In this document: positions 17,669 to 25,742 of the stretch, one piece after another
How the letters are laid out: each line of letters opens with the position of its first letter
Numbering within the stretch: the stretch's first letter is position 1
Program-made: the position numbers and the translations under genes
NCBI RefSeq assembly: GCF_002999235.1
Contig: NZ_CP027236.1
Coordinates: forward strand, 930,001 to 994,000
Reading direction: 5' to 3'
Source: Actinomyces sp. oral taxon 897
GTDB taxonomy: Bacteria > Actinomycetota > Actinomycetes > Actinomycetales > Actinomycetaceae
DNA: 64,000 bases
The notes under the pieces: generated by a model
Databases searched by the model: none
The model's input: only the letters and a program-made list of their open reading frames with translations
What the model was told of the DNA's origin: nothing

Positions 17669-17844
17669 TGGCCGCCCTTCTGGACGAAGCCCTGGACGAA
17701 GGCGGCCGCATTGGCCTCCAGGACGGCGTCGATCTCGTCAAGGACGTCGTCCACGCCGCTGACCTGGGTCTGGGCGGCGCCACCCGCCTGCGGGCCCTCC
17801 TCCGGGCCGGGCACGGGCTGGACCTGCTGCTGGGTGGTGGCCAT
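17665..17844 (-). CDS. pup: Prokaryotic ubiquitin-like protein Pup
   Basis: 59-residue protein tag. It begins MATTQQQVQP and ends FVQGFVQKGGQ, that is with the C-terminal Gly-Gly-Gln that Dop must deamidate to Glu before PafA can use it. The middle has a hydrophilic disordered part and a helix (VDDVLDEIDAVLEANAAAF) that forms the Mpa/Arc-binding coiled coil in relatives. Slightly shorter than the 64 residues of the mycobacterial protein. GAGGAG precedes the ATG. Its stop overlaps the pafA GTG. It lies 70 bp downstream of dop. Confidence 0.97.
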   Translation of the reverse strand: MATTQQQVQPVPGPEEGPQAGGAAQTQVSGVDDVLDEIDAVLEANAAAFVQGFVQKGGQ

Positions 17845-17913
17845 GGTCGTCTCCTCGTCTCAGGGCCTGGGGGCCGCTCCCCGGCGGTCGGGCTGCCCCC
17901 GCCGGGCCTGGCG

Positions 17914-19680
17914 CTAGTGTCCCCCCTGGGGGCCCAGGGCCCCAATCGTAGCGGCGATCCGCTCGGCCTCCCCCGAGGTGAGCGCGACACCACCGGGCAG
18001 GGGGACGCGCAGGAGGTCGGCGACCCCGGGCACGTCCAGCACGAGACCGGTCCAGGAGGCGGCCACGACGCGCGGGTCGGTGGCCACGGCGCGTCCGCGC
18101 ACGACGGCGCGCGTGCCCCGGGGAGGCGTGTCGGCCGCGGCCGCGACCTCCTGGGGGGCGGCCAGGCGCCGGACGTGCCCGGCGGCGTCCAGCCGGTCCA
18201 CCACGCCGGCACGACGCAGGTCCGCCCACTGGATGTCCAGGGCGGCCAGGCGCGGGTCCTCCCAGCTGGTGCCGGAGCGCGCGCGCAGGCCCTCGCACAG
18301 GCGCATCTTGGCCACCCACTCCACCAGGGGCGCGGCGGCGGCCCCCGCCTGCCCGCGCACCCCCTCGGCGGCCACGGCGTCCAGGACGTCCAGGACCTCG
18401 CCCCACACATCCAGGGCCCGGGCGGTCTCGGGCCCGACCTGGTCAGCCCGGGTACCGCCGTGGTCGGCCTCCAGGGCGCCGGTGACGGCCTCCAGGTAGG
18501 CCCGTTGGACGTCCAGGGCGGTCATGGGGCCGCGGGCGGTGGCCAGGGAGTAGGTCAGGGTGGTGTCGCGGGACGCCGCCCAGTGCTCCTCGACCGGGTC
18601 CCCTCTCAGGCGCAGCCCCGCCAGGTCCCCCAGGCCCTCGCCGCGGGCCTGCGCCCGCTCCAGGTACCACAGGAGCAGGCTCGTGGAGGCGACCTTGAGG
18701 TAGATGGGCACGTCAAAGCGGTTGGCGTCACCGTTGATGACGTGGAGGCGCCGGAACCGGGCGGCATCGGCGTGGGGCTCGTCACGGGTGTTGACAATGG
18801 GCCGGTTGAAGGTGGTCTGCAGCCCGATCTCGCAGCCGACGTAGTCGGCCCGCTGGCTGACCTGGAAGCCGGGGCGCTCGGAGCGCTGCCCGACCCCCAC
18901 GCGCCCGGCCCCCACCATGACGGGGCGGGTCACCAGGAAGGGGACGAGGGCCGCGGCCACGCGGGCGAAGGGGACGGCGCGCTCCAGGAGGTAGTTCTCG
19001 TGGGAACCGTAGGCCGCCCCCTTACCGTCCACGTTGTTCTTGTACAGGACCACCTCCGGGCCGCCGTCACGGGCCAGGGCCGTCATGGCCCGGCGGGCGA
19101 CCTCCTCCCCGGCACGGTCCCAGACCAGGGCGTCACGGGGGGTCAGGACCTCCGGGGAGGAGTACTCGGGGTGGGCGTGGTCCACGTACAGGCGCGCCCC
19201 GCTGGTCAGGACCACGGCGGTGGCACGCGGCAGGGCGGCCTCGGCGGCGCCGGGCCGGGGGCGGGTCCCCCACGGCGCGCCCGGCAGCTCCGCCCCGGCC
19301 TGCCGGGCGTGCGCCGGTGTGCCGACCGGGCGGTCCCCCCGGCCGGTGCCCCCGGTGGCGGGGACGTGCGGGGCGTCCCCGGCCGGCGCGGGTACGTCGG
19401 GGTCGTCGGTCAGGAGGCTGGGGTGGGCGCTGGCACGGTCGAGCCGTCCGCCACGCTGGTCGGCCAGAGGGTCCTCCCCCTCGTAGTCCCAGGCCACCGG
19501 ACGCGCCCCGGGCAGGCCGGGGCGGGAGCGGAGGGCGTAGGCGCGGACCAGCTGGCTGGCCAGGACCACGGAGTTGGCGTAGGCGTTCCCGGGCTGGGTG
19601 ATCCCGTACTCGGTCTCCAGCCCCACGGGACGGGTGACGGCCTCCCGGGGCCCGGGGACCCCCTGGGGCGGACGGCTCAT
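17914..19680 (-). CDS. dop: Pup deamidase/depupylase Dop
   Basis: Converts the C-terminal Gln of Pup to Glu and removes Pup from conjugates. 588 residues, about 80 longer than mycobacterial Dop. Seen in order: GLETEYGITQPGN (about 20-32), the Dop-loop-like WDYEGEDPLADQRGG (about 64-78), then a Pro/Gly/Ala-rich insertion of about 70 residues (roughly 83-155) where the mycobacterial protein has about 20, then the catalytic Asp loop GARLYVDHAHPEYSSPE (D167), LYKNNVDGKGAAYGSHENYL and NTRDEPHADAARFRRLHVINGD. The ATG at 19680 follows GGAGG and overlaps the arc stop (ATGA). The insertion sits beside the active site entrance region and might affect regulation. Confidence 0.96.
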   Translation of the reverse strand: MSRPPQGVPGPREAVTRPVGLETEYGITQPGNAYANSVVLASQLVRAYALRSRPGLPGARPVAWDYEGEDPLADQRGGRLDRASAHPSLLTDDPDVPAPAGDAPHVPATGGTGRGDRPVGTPAHARQAGAELPGAPWGTRPRPGAAEAALPRATAVVLTSGARLYVDHAHPEYSSPEVLTPRDALVWDRAGEEVARRAMTALARDGGPEVVLYKNNVDGKGAAYGSHENYLLERAVPFARVAAALVPFLVTRPVMVGAGRVGVGQRSERPGFQVSQRADYVGCEIGLQTTFNRPIVNTRDEPHADAARFRRLHVINGDANRFDVPIYLKVASTSLLLWYLERAQARGEGLGDLAGLRLRGDPVEEHWAASRDTTLTYSLATARGPMTALDVQRAYLEAVTGALEADHGGTRADQVGPETARALDVWGEVLDVLDAVAAEGVRGQAGAAAAPLVEWVAKMRLCEGLRARSGTSWEDPRLAALDIQWADLRRAGVVDRLDAAGHVRRLAAPQEVAAAADTPPRGTRAVVRGRAVATDPRVVAASWTGLVLDVPGVADLLRVPLPGGVALTSGEAERIAATIGALGPQGGH

Positions 19681-21617
19681 GGGGTGCCTCCTGTCGTCGT
19701 AGGGACGGGGTCCGGGACGGCTGACGGCGCGCACCGGGCCGGGTGCGCGGGCACGCCGGGACCCGCGGCCCCCGTGGGGCGGGGGCGCAGGCGGCGTACG
19801 GAGCTCACCGGGGCGCCGCGGCGGCCGACCACACGCGCCCAGCCCTCCGGCGTCGTGGCCCCGGTGAGCTCCTCGCTCATGGCCGTCTCCTGCCTGAGCG
19901 CCTCCAGCAGGCGGGGCGTGGACAGACCCCCCGGCCCCCCGGCCAGCTCGTCCTTGATGGCCAGGGTCTTGGCCCGCGCCACCACGGCGGCCAGCATGGC
20001 GCCGCTGGCGATGTCGGCCAGGTGCAGGACCTGCGTGCCCCCGGCGGCGTCGCTGGCCTCCAGGACCGCCGTGTCCGGGGTACGGGCGTACAGGGCGGCC
20101 ACGACGGCCGTGCGCATGGCCTGCGCGGCGGCCTGCCGGTCGCCGTCGGCCGCGGCGAGCTCAGCCGGGTCCAGGGGGAGGTCGGCCGTCAGGTGCCTGG
20201 CCAGGATGTCCAGGGCGGCCTCGGCGTCGGGCCGGCCGACGTAGATCCGCACGTCCAGGCGGCCGGGGCGCAGGACGGCGGGGTCGATCATGTCCTCACG
20301 GTTGGAGGCGCCAATGACCACCACGTTGCGCAGGGACTCCACGCCGTCGATCTCGGCCAGCACCTGGGGGACGACCGTGGTCTCCACGTCACTGGACACG
20401 CCGCTGCCGCGGGTACGGAACAGGGCCTCCATCTCGTCGAAGAAGACCACGACAGGACGGTCCTCGGCACTGACCCTGCGGGCCTGGGTGAAGATGGCCC
20501 GGATCTGGCGCTCGGTCTCCCCCACGAACTTGCTGAGCAGCTCAGGCCCCTTGATATTGAGGAAGGCGGCCGACGGCGCCCCCCGACCCAGTGAGCGCGC
20601 CAGGGAGGTGGCCACGGCCTTGGCGATGAGGGTCTTGCCGGTGCCGGGCGGGCCGTACAGGAGCAGGCCCCTGGGGGCGGACAGGCCGTAGGAGCGGTAG
20701 AGCCCGGGGTGGGCGAAGGGCAGCTCCAGGGCGTCACGGACGGCCCGGATCTGAGGGGCCAGGCCGCCGATGTCCTCCCAGGAGACGTCAGGGGCCTCGG
20801 CGACGACGAGCTGCTCCACGCTGGTGCGTGCCACCGCCCCGGTGGCGACCCCGGCCCGCAGGTCGGCGGTCAGGGTGGTGCCCGGGGCCAGGGGGTCCAC
20901 GCCGGGGGCAGCCGGGGCCACCGCACCGCCCTCCGCAGCCGCGCCTTCCGCAGCCGGGGCCACCACGCCGCCCTGGCCCGCGCGGGCGTCTACGAGGCCG
21001 TCGGCCAGGCGCAGCACGCGGGTGGCTCCCCCGCCGGTGGTCACCAGGACGTGGCGCGCGTCCAGGCGCTCGTCGAGGGTGACGGCCTCACCGGTCACGG
21101 GCTCAGGCAGGACGTCCACGACGAGCATCTGGTCGTTGACGGCCACCTGCTGGCCCACGCGCAGCCCCCCGGACTCCAGGACCGGGTGCAGGCGCGGGTG
21201 GAGGCCCAGGAGCATGGTCCGGCCGCCGAGGTGGACCTCGACCTCGTGGGAGGCCCCGGCGTGGCGGGCCTGGGGGTCCTCCCGGCCGCTGCGGCGGGCT
21301 ACGGGGACGTCCGTGAGCAGGCCCAGGGTGACCGGGGGGAAGGTGACGGCGTCGAGCTGGGCCCCGAGCTCGGCCAGGCGCTCGCGGGCGGTGGCCAGGG
21401 CGGCCGCGAGGCGCTCGTTCTTGGCGGCCAGGCTCACGGCCTGCGCCCGGGCCTCACGCAGCTGGTGGCTGGCAAAGCTCGGTGAGGGCGTCCTGGGTGC
21501 GGGCGGGGGCCCCACGGAGGCGTCGGCCTGTCCGGCCCCTGGCGGTCCCGCGGCACCGGGGGCGGGGGTGAGCGGCCCGTGGGGGCCCTGCCCGTGGGGG
21601 CCCCGGGGCTCAGTCAC
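19677..21617 (-). CDS. arc: AAA+ ATPase forming ring-shaped complexes (ARC/Mpa)
   Basis: Hexameric unfoldase that recognises pupylated proteins. The 646-residue protein has an N-terminal coiled coil (about residues 50-95; SLAAKNERLAAALATARERL), the interdomain OB part (about 100-250), and an AAA domain with Walker A GPPGTGKT (K328), Walker B VVVFFDEME and a GRLDVRI sensor-type strand. The GTG start overlaps the trmI stop by a few bases; the open frame further upstream is not family-like. The C-terminus reads VPTTTGGTP and lacks the terminal Gln-Tyr-Leu that docks Mpa to the 20S proteasome. Its stop overlaps the dop start. Together with the absence of prcBA this points to a proteasome-independent role. 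Confidence 0.95.
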   Translation of the reverse strand: MTEPRGPHGQGPHGPLTPAPGAAGPPGAGQADASVGPPPAPRTPSPSFASHQLREARAQAVSLAAKNERLAAALATARERLAELGAQLDAVTFPPVTLGLLTDVPVARRSGREDPQARHAGASHEVEVHLGGRTMLLGLHPRLHPVLESGGLRVGQQVAVNDQMLVVDVLPEPVTGEAVTLDERLDARHVLVTTGGGATRVLRLADGLVDARAGQGGVVAPAAEGAAAEGGAVAPAAPGVDPLAPGTTLTADLRAGVATGAVARTSVEQLVVAEAPDVSWEDIGGLAPQIRAVRDALELPFAHPGLYRSYGLSAPRGLLLYGPPGTGKTLIAKAVATSLARSLGRGAPSAAFLNIKGPELLSKFVGETERQIRAIFTQARRVSAEDRPVVVFFDEMEALFRTRGSGVSSDVETTVVPQVLAEIDGVESLRNVVVIGASNREDMIDPAVLRPGRLDVRIYVGRPDAEAALDILARHLTADLPLDPAELAAADGDRQAAAQAMRTAVVAALYARTPDTAVLEASDAAGGTQVLHLADIASGAMLAAVVARAKTLAIKDELAGGPGGLSTPRLLEALRQETAMSEELTGATTPEGWARVVGRRGAPVSSVRRLRPRPTGAAGPGVPAHPARCAPSAVPDPVPTTTGGTP

Positions 21618-22830
21618 CGGTACCACCGATAGGCTGCCCGCCCGGCTGGCCGGGTGGGGTCCCCGCCCCGGCGGCGCCCCCTCCAGCCGCCTCCGGGGCC
21701 GGGGCCGGCACGCCCTCCGCGGCGCCCGGTACGTTCCCCTCAGCGCCCTGGGGAGGCAGGCCGGGCAGGACGGGGGTGGCGTCCTCGGGCTGCCTGGCAC
21801 GGCAGTCGCGCAGGACACGGCGGACCTTCCTGTCGGTGGCGGTGCGCTCCCCCACGTCCTGGGGCTCCCAGTAGCCAGCCTCGTCGTAGGCGCCGCGGGC
21901 CGGTGGGCGCCGCCGGGTCAGAGGACCGGACCCGGCGGCCAGGCGGCGGGCGGTGACCAGGAAGCCGGTGTGGGCGACCATGCGGTGGTCGGGGCGCACG
22001 GCCAGGCCGTCGACGTTCCAGGTACGCACCAGGGACTCCCAGGACTCGGGCTCGGTGAACAGGCCGCTGTGCCGCAGCGCCTCGACGGTGCGCGAGAGCT
22101 GGGTGACGGTGGCCACGTAGGCCAGGAACACGCCCCCGGGGGCCAGGGCGCGTGCGGAGGCGGGCACGTTCTCCCAGGGGGCGAGCATGTCCAGGACCAC
22201 CCGGTCGATGCTGCCGGGCTCCATGCGGGCGGCCACCAGCGCGAACTCCCCGGTGCGCAGCTCCCAGGCGGGGTGGTGGCCCCCGAACCAGGCGTCCACG
22301 TTGGAGGCGGCAATGGCGGCGAAGTCCTCACGGCGCTCCACGGAGACCAGGTGGCCCTCCGGCCCGACGGCGCCCAGCAGGCTCATGGTCAGGGCCCCGG
22401 AGCCGACCCCGGCCTCCAGGACGCGGGCGCCGGGGAAGATGTCACCCATGGCGACCACCTGCCCGGCATCCTTGGCGTAGACCACCTGGGCGCCTCGCGG
22501 CATGGACAGGACGTAGTCGGCCAGGAGGGGGCGCAGCAGGAGCAGCTCGTGACCGGTGTCGGTGGTCAGCACCGTGCCCTCGTCCAGGCCGACGACGTCA
22601 CGGTGGTAGAAGCTGCCGCGCTGGGACTGGAAGTAGCCACGGGGGTCCAGGACGAAGGTATTCTTACGGCCCTTGGTGTCGGTGACCTGGACGCGCTCGC
22701 CGTAGCGCAGGGGGCCGCGCCGGCCCGCCTGCCCCAGGACCGCCTGGCTGAGGTGGCGGGGCGGGAGCGCGGGGACGGCGTCGGATGGGGCGGATGGGAC
22801 GGAGGGAGCGCTGGTGCTGGTCTGGCTCAT
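21610..22830 (-). CDS. trmI: tRNA (adenine-58-N1)-methyltransferase TrmI
   Basis: SAM-dependent enzyme that makes m1A58 in the T-loop of tRNA. The 406-residue product has the TrmI N-terminal barrel (YGERVQVTDTKGRKNTFVLDP, then RGSFYHRDVVGLDEGTV) and a Rossmann methyltransferase domain with GARVLEAGVGSGALTMSLL (SAM motif I), VSVERREDFAAIA and VVLDMLAPWE. The C-terminal 90 residues are a Pro/Gly/Ala-rich tail, longer than in mycobacterial homologues. Chosen ATG begins SQTSTSA; 23 more codons upstream are open but not family-like. It is the first gene of the Pup operon, as in many actinobacteria, and overlaps the arc start. Confidence 0.95.
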   Translation of the reverse strand: MSQTSTSAPSVPSAPSDAVPALPPRHLSQAVLGQAGRRGPLRYGERVQVTDTKGRKNTFVLDPRGYFQSQRGSFYHRDVVGLDEGTVLTTDTGHELLLLRPLLADYVLSMPRGAQVVYAKDAGQVVAMGDIFPGARVLEAGVGSGALTMSLLGAVGPEGHLVSVERREDFAAIAASNVDAWFGGHHPAWELRTGEFALVAARMEPGSIDRVVLDMLAPWENVPASARALAPGGVFLAYVATVTQLSRTVEALRHSGLFTEPESWESLVRTWNVDGLAVRPDHRMVAHTGFLVTARRLAAGSGPLTRRRPPARGAYDEAGYWEPQDVGERTATDRKVRRVLRDCRARQPEDATPVLPGLPPQGAEGNVPGAAEGVPAPAPEAAGGGAAGAGTPPGQPGGQPIGGTGD

Positions 22831-23254
22831 CACCGGCAGTCTAGGCGGGACCGCGGTGCGCCCGCCGCGCGTACCGGCTACGGACGAACCTCCTCCCACA
22901 CCGCGGCCTGCCCGGCGTGTGCCCGCCGCGCGTACTGGGCCCCTGGCAGGTCATGGAGGGCCTGGACTCCCTGCCCCGTTCGCCCACCGCGCGTACCGGG
23001 TACAGCCCCCGGGCGCACCGCCTACATTCACGGCCAGAACAACGTCCCGGATACGGGAACGTACAGCCCCTGGGCGCACCGCCTACATACCCGCCGCGCG
23101 TATTGGGCCCCTGGACGCCAGTGACGACGTCGAGCTCGGTGGCCAACGGTCCCGTGGTGGCTACCAACGAGGCCCCGGAGCCCACCGAGACCGACTCGCT
23201 GGTGGAGATGGACGGCACCCGTGAGGGGATGCCGCAGGCGCCGGGGAACCTGAT
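22831..23254. repeat. Repeat-mosaic intergenic region upstream of trmI
   Basis: No convincing gene fills this stretch. Short sequences recur: CCCGCCGCGCGTAC(T) GGGCCCCTGG-type 25-bp copies at 22922-22946 and 23090-23114 (one mismatch), and a 28-bp copy containing TACAGCCCC and GGGCGCACCGCCTACAT at 23000-23027 and 23061-23088 (one mismatch). A related CGCGCGTACCGG core also occurs near 22868 and 22991. The copies are interleaved, as if the segment grew by local duplication. trmI promoter elements must lie here but none stands out. Confidence 0.65.
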
Positions 23255-23258
23255 CTAG
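23121..23258 (+). CDS. Short open frame, possibly a gene fragment
   Basis: A 45-codon frame from a GTG with Asp/Glu/Pro/Thr-rich content (ETDSLVEMDGTREGMPQAPG) ends at 23258, overlapping the convergent PD-(D/E)XK gene by four bases. Composition looks protein-like rather than repeat-like, but there is no ribosome binding site and no recognised family. It may be the 3' end of a gene whose front was replaced by the repeat mosaic, or it may not be coding. Confidence 0.25.
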   Translation: MTTSSSVANGPVVATNEAPEPTETDSLVEMDGTREGMPQAPGNLI

Positions 23259-24028
23259 TACCCGATCACGTCTTTCTCAACCTCACGGACCACGTCGTCA
23301 TGAATCTCAGACACCGCAATACGGTACGCAGCGTTCAAACGGGGGTTGAAGACACCCAGATTCTTAACCCTCGCAAACTCCGGGGCACCCGAGTGCAGTC
23401 CCATGAGCCAGTACATGAGCAGCTGGAGCGTATGGTCCTTGGTGGGCCCCTTGACCGATACTTTGAAATCCCAGATAGTGTCGCTTGTGAGGAAGTCCCC
23501 ATCACCGGCCGTCACCAGGTCCGTATAGCCTCCCGGGAACGTGAACCCGTCAGCGACGACCGGACCGTACTGACGGAAGAAGGTGGTAGAGCGCTCGACC
23601 ATGGTCAGGATGTGGTCAGTTGTCACCTTGTCCGGCGTCGTAACAGCGTCCGGCCTGTACCACATCGGCCCGGCCCGGTAGGCGACGTCGAACCCTGAGA
23701 GCCAGCAGGCTGACGCTACCGCCCAAGCGTTCACCTTGCCAGCGACAAAGCCATCCACCTTGCGTCCGGCCTGTGCGAACGCCTCCGCACCCACGTTAAT
23801 AGCCCCTAGAAGCGGAACCCTGAAGACGTCACGCGGCTCCGAGCCGTTGGCCAGGCGCGATAGGTAGTCTACCGCCATCCCCACCAGGGAGGAGTAGATG
23901 TTCTCAACCCTGTGATCAAGTGGCGAGGGCTGGCCGTCGTCGAAGGAGGTTACCTCCATGGTACGCGGGTTAACGTACCCCCCGCGAGGCTGCTTGACCT
24001 CCTTGACTCGACGAGTGACTGTCGTCAT
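23255..24028 (-). CDS. PD-(D/E)XK nuclease-like protein of unknown role
   Basis: 257-residue protein with clearly lower GC and different codon use than its neighbours. The ATG is preceded by AGGAAGG at good spacing. The C-terminal half looks like a PD-(D/E)XK core: GGYTD, then GDGDFLTSDTIWDFKV with D178, D187 and K189 in the expected D...D-x-K spacing, then a helix containing HTLQLLMYWLMG with Q202, the usual position of the fourth motif. The N-terminal half (KQPRGGYVNPRTMEV, then SSLVGMAVDYLSRL) is not recognised. A nuclease function is inferred from this pattern only. It stands alone between trmI and the M50 protease, with no methyltransferase, helicase or toxin-like partner. A defence or mobile-element role is possible but unproven. 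Confidence 0.6.
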   Translation of the reverse strand: MTTVTRRVKEVKQPRGGYVNPRTMEVTSFDDGQPSPLDHRVENIYSSLVGMAVDYLSRLANGSEPRDVFRVPLLGAINVGAEAFAQAGRKVDGFVAGKVNAWAVASACWLSGFDVAYRAGPMWYRPDAVTTPDKVTTDHILTMVERSTTFFRQYGPVVADGFTFPGGYTDLVTAGDGDFLTSDTIWDFKVSVKGPTKDHTLQLLMYWLMGLHSGAPEFARVKNLGVFNPRLNAAYRIAVSEIHDDVVREVEKDVIGY

Positions 24029-24418
24029 CTTAAGATCCTTCCTAATTACCAGTTAGCCGCCGACACGCGACGGAAAACATGCCCACAGAAAAGGGCGCAA
24101 ACAACACTTAACAAACTGCGAGCCCGCGTTGGCGGCCTCGCTGCCAGGCGAGTGTACACGCGCCCTCGCCACAATACAAGCGCTCTTCTCGGGCACGGAG
24201 ACTCCCCCCATTACGAGCAACCTTTCCTAAGACCCCGTATGTGGTTCTGGTCACTACAATCTGGTTCCGGGCAGCGATGAGCAGGGAGCCAGGGTTCGTG
24301 TGCTGAGGCCACCTGTCCGCATGGCCGTGGGCAGACGTAGATCCTGGAGACGGGGTCACGCACCCCCGACTGAGGCGTCAGCGAGCGGCCACCACGAGCG
24401 GGGCGGTGGGCCACCAGC
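24029..24418. other. Lower-GC intergenic stretch beside the PD-(D/E)XK gene
   Basis: 390 bp with no convincing gene on either strand. The first 100 bp are the lowest-GC part of the neighbourhood and must hold the promoter of the PD-(D/E)XK gene; TTGTTT and CATGTT at 17-bp spacing on that strand are a weak candidate. GC rises back to genome level after about 24290, marking the right edge of the foreign-looking segment. No direct repeats suitable as attachment sites were seen. Confidence 0.5.
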
Positions 24419-25546
24419 TCAGCGGGCCCCGGTGGGGACGGCCCCGCACAGGTTGCCGTTCTCCACCAGGAGCAGCCAGCGGGAGACGGCGCGCGCCGCC
24501 CTGAGGGCCTGGGCGGCCTGGGCCCCGCCCAGTGACGTCGTCACCGCCGCGGCGGGCAGCACCCGGCAGATCTGGGAGGCCAGGGCCTCCCCTCCCCCGG
24601 CCGGGTCCTCCAGCCCCGTCTCCGCCAGGCCCGCGGCGTCAATGGTGCCCAGCAGGCGTCCTGACTCAACCACCACGACCACCGCCATGCCCGAGGCGAG
24701 GCACTGGCGTACCTCCGCTACCGGGGCCGAGGCCGCGACCACCGCCACGGGACGGCACAGGCGGCGCAGGTCCAGCCTGGCTGCCGCCCGGGCGCCGCTC
24801 CCCAGGCCCAGCACCCGCCAGCTGGAGCCCAGGATGGACCACAGGACCAGGACGACGATCATGAGGTTGAGGGCCTGGGGCCGGGCACCTCTGAGGAGCA
24901 GGGGCTCCAGGATCCAGTACCAGACGACGCCCACGCTGACCAGGACGCCTCCCCAGGCGGCGACCTTCTGCCCCAGGGCCGTCCGTCCGGTGACCTGGGC
25001 GACCAGGGCAGCAAGAGCGTGCCCCCCGTCGAGCGGGAGCGCGGGGAGGATATTGAAGACGGCCAGGGCCAGGTTCACCCAGGCCAGGGCCAGGGCGACC
25101 ACGAAGAGGGTCTCGGAGCCGACCGCACCGACGGGGTGCAGGAACACCCGGTCCAGCATCAGCCAGAGCAGGGCGTTGGTGGCCGGCCCGGCCAGCGTGG
25201 TCAGGACCTCCTTCCACGGTGCCCAGTGCCCCACGGCCCCGAAACTGGTCCGGCCGCCCCACAGGTAGAGCTCGTAGCGTGTGGGACGGCGCCCCAGCAG
25301 CGTCCCGGTCAGGCCGTGGGCGAGCTCGTGGAGGAGCACGGACAGGGCGACGCCGACCACCGTCGCCAGGACGACGCCCAGGACGGTGGCGATACCGAGG
25401 TCACCCAGGACGCTGTCGACCACCGGGTACCAGGTCCCGGCGAGCACGAGGCCCAGGAGTGCTGAGGTGGGTGCCACGACGATAGGGGTGCCGCCGATCC
25501 GCCCCAGGACCCAGCCGCTGCTGCGCGCAGGGGAGACAGAAGACAT
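24419..25546 (-). CDS. Site-2 protease family (M50) membrane metallopeptidase
   Basis: Intramembrane zinc protease with six or so hydrophobic segments. The active-site helix carries HELAH (H73-H77) and the third ligand lies in LPALPLDGGH (about residues 165-175). The last 110 residues are a poorly conserved pair of CBS-like halves (for example AVVVVVESGRLLGTIDAAGL and SRWLLLVENGNLCGAV), as in the M50B subgroup with C-terminal CBS domains. Length 375 fits. Relatives act in regulated intramembrane proteolysis; the substrate here is unknown. It is divergent from the RecB-like gene and is often seen near recB/trmI in actinobacteria. Confidence 0.88.
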   Translation of the reverse strand: MSSVSPARSSGWVLGRIGGTPIVVAPTSALLGLVLAGTWYPVVDSVLGDLGIATVLGVVLATVVGVALSVLLHELAHGLTGTLLGRRPTRYELYLWGGRTSFGAVGHWAPWKEVLTTLAGPATNALLWLMLDRVFLHPVGAVGSETLFVVALALAWVNLALAVFNILPALPLDGGHALAALVAQVTGRTALGQKVAAWGGVLVSVGVVWYWILEPLLLRGARPQALNLMIVVLVLWSILGSSWRVLGLGSGARAAARLDLRRLCRPVAVVAASAPVAEVRQCLASGMAVVVVVESGRLLGTIDAAGLAETGLEDPAGGGEALASQICRVLPAAAVTTSLGGAQAAQALRAARAVSRWLLLVENGNLCGAVPTGAR

Positions 25547-25742
25547 GGGCCCGAGCCTAGTAGGTCAGAAGTCCGTGCCCGCGCAGCGGGTGCGGGCGGG
25601 TCCAGGCCACCCCGCCGGGCACGGGCGGTCCCGACCGGGACGGTAAAAGGCCGCGCGTTTCTCAGATCATGGTGGCGCCTCTGACAACGGCGTCCAAGAC
25701 CACCTCACCACACGTGTCGGTGCCACGCGATAGCGTCCGGGC

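Noticed and set aside
23255..24028. Restriction-modification or toxin-antitoxin system
   Set aside because: No methyltransferase, specificity subunit or small partner gene lies next to the nuclease-like gene.
24108..24359. Open frame of 83 codons as a transposase remnant
   Set aside because: Translation has no transposase or integrase motif, no terminal inverted repeats and no target duplication was seen.
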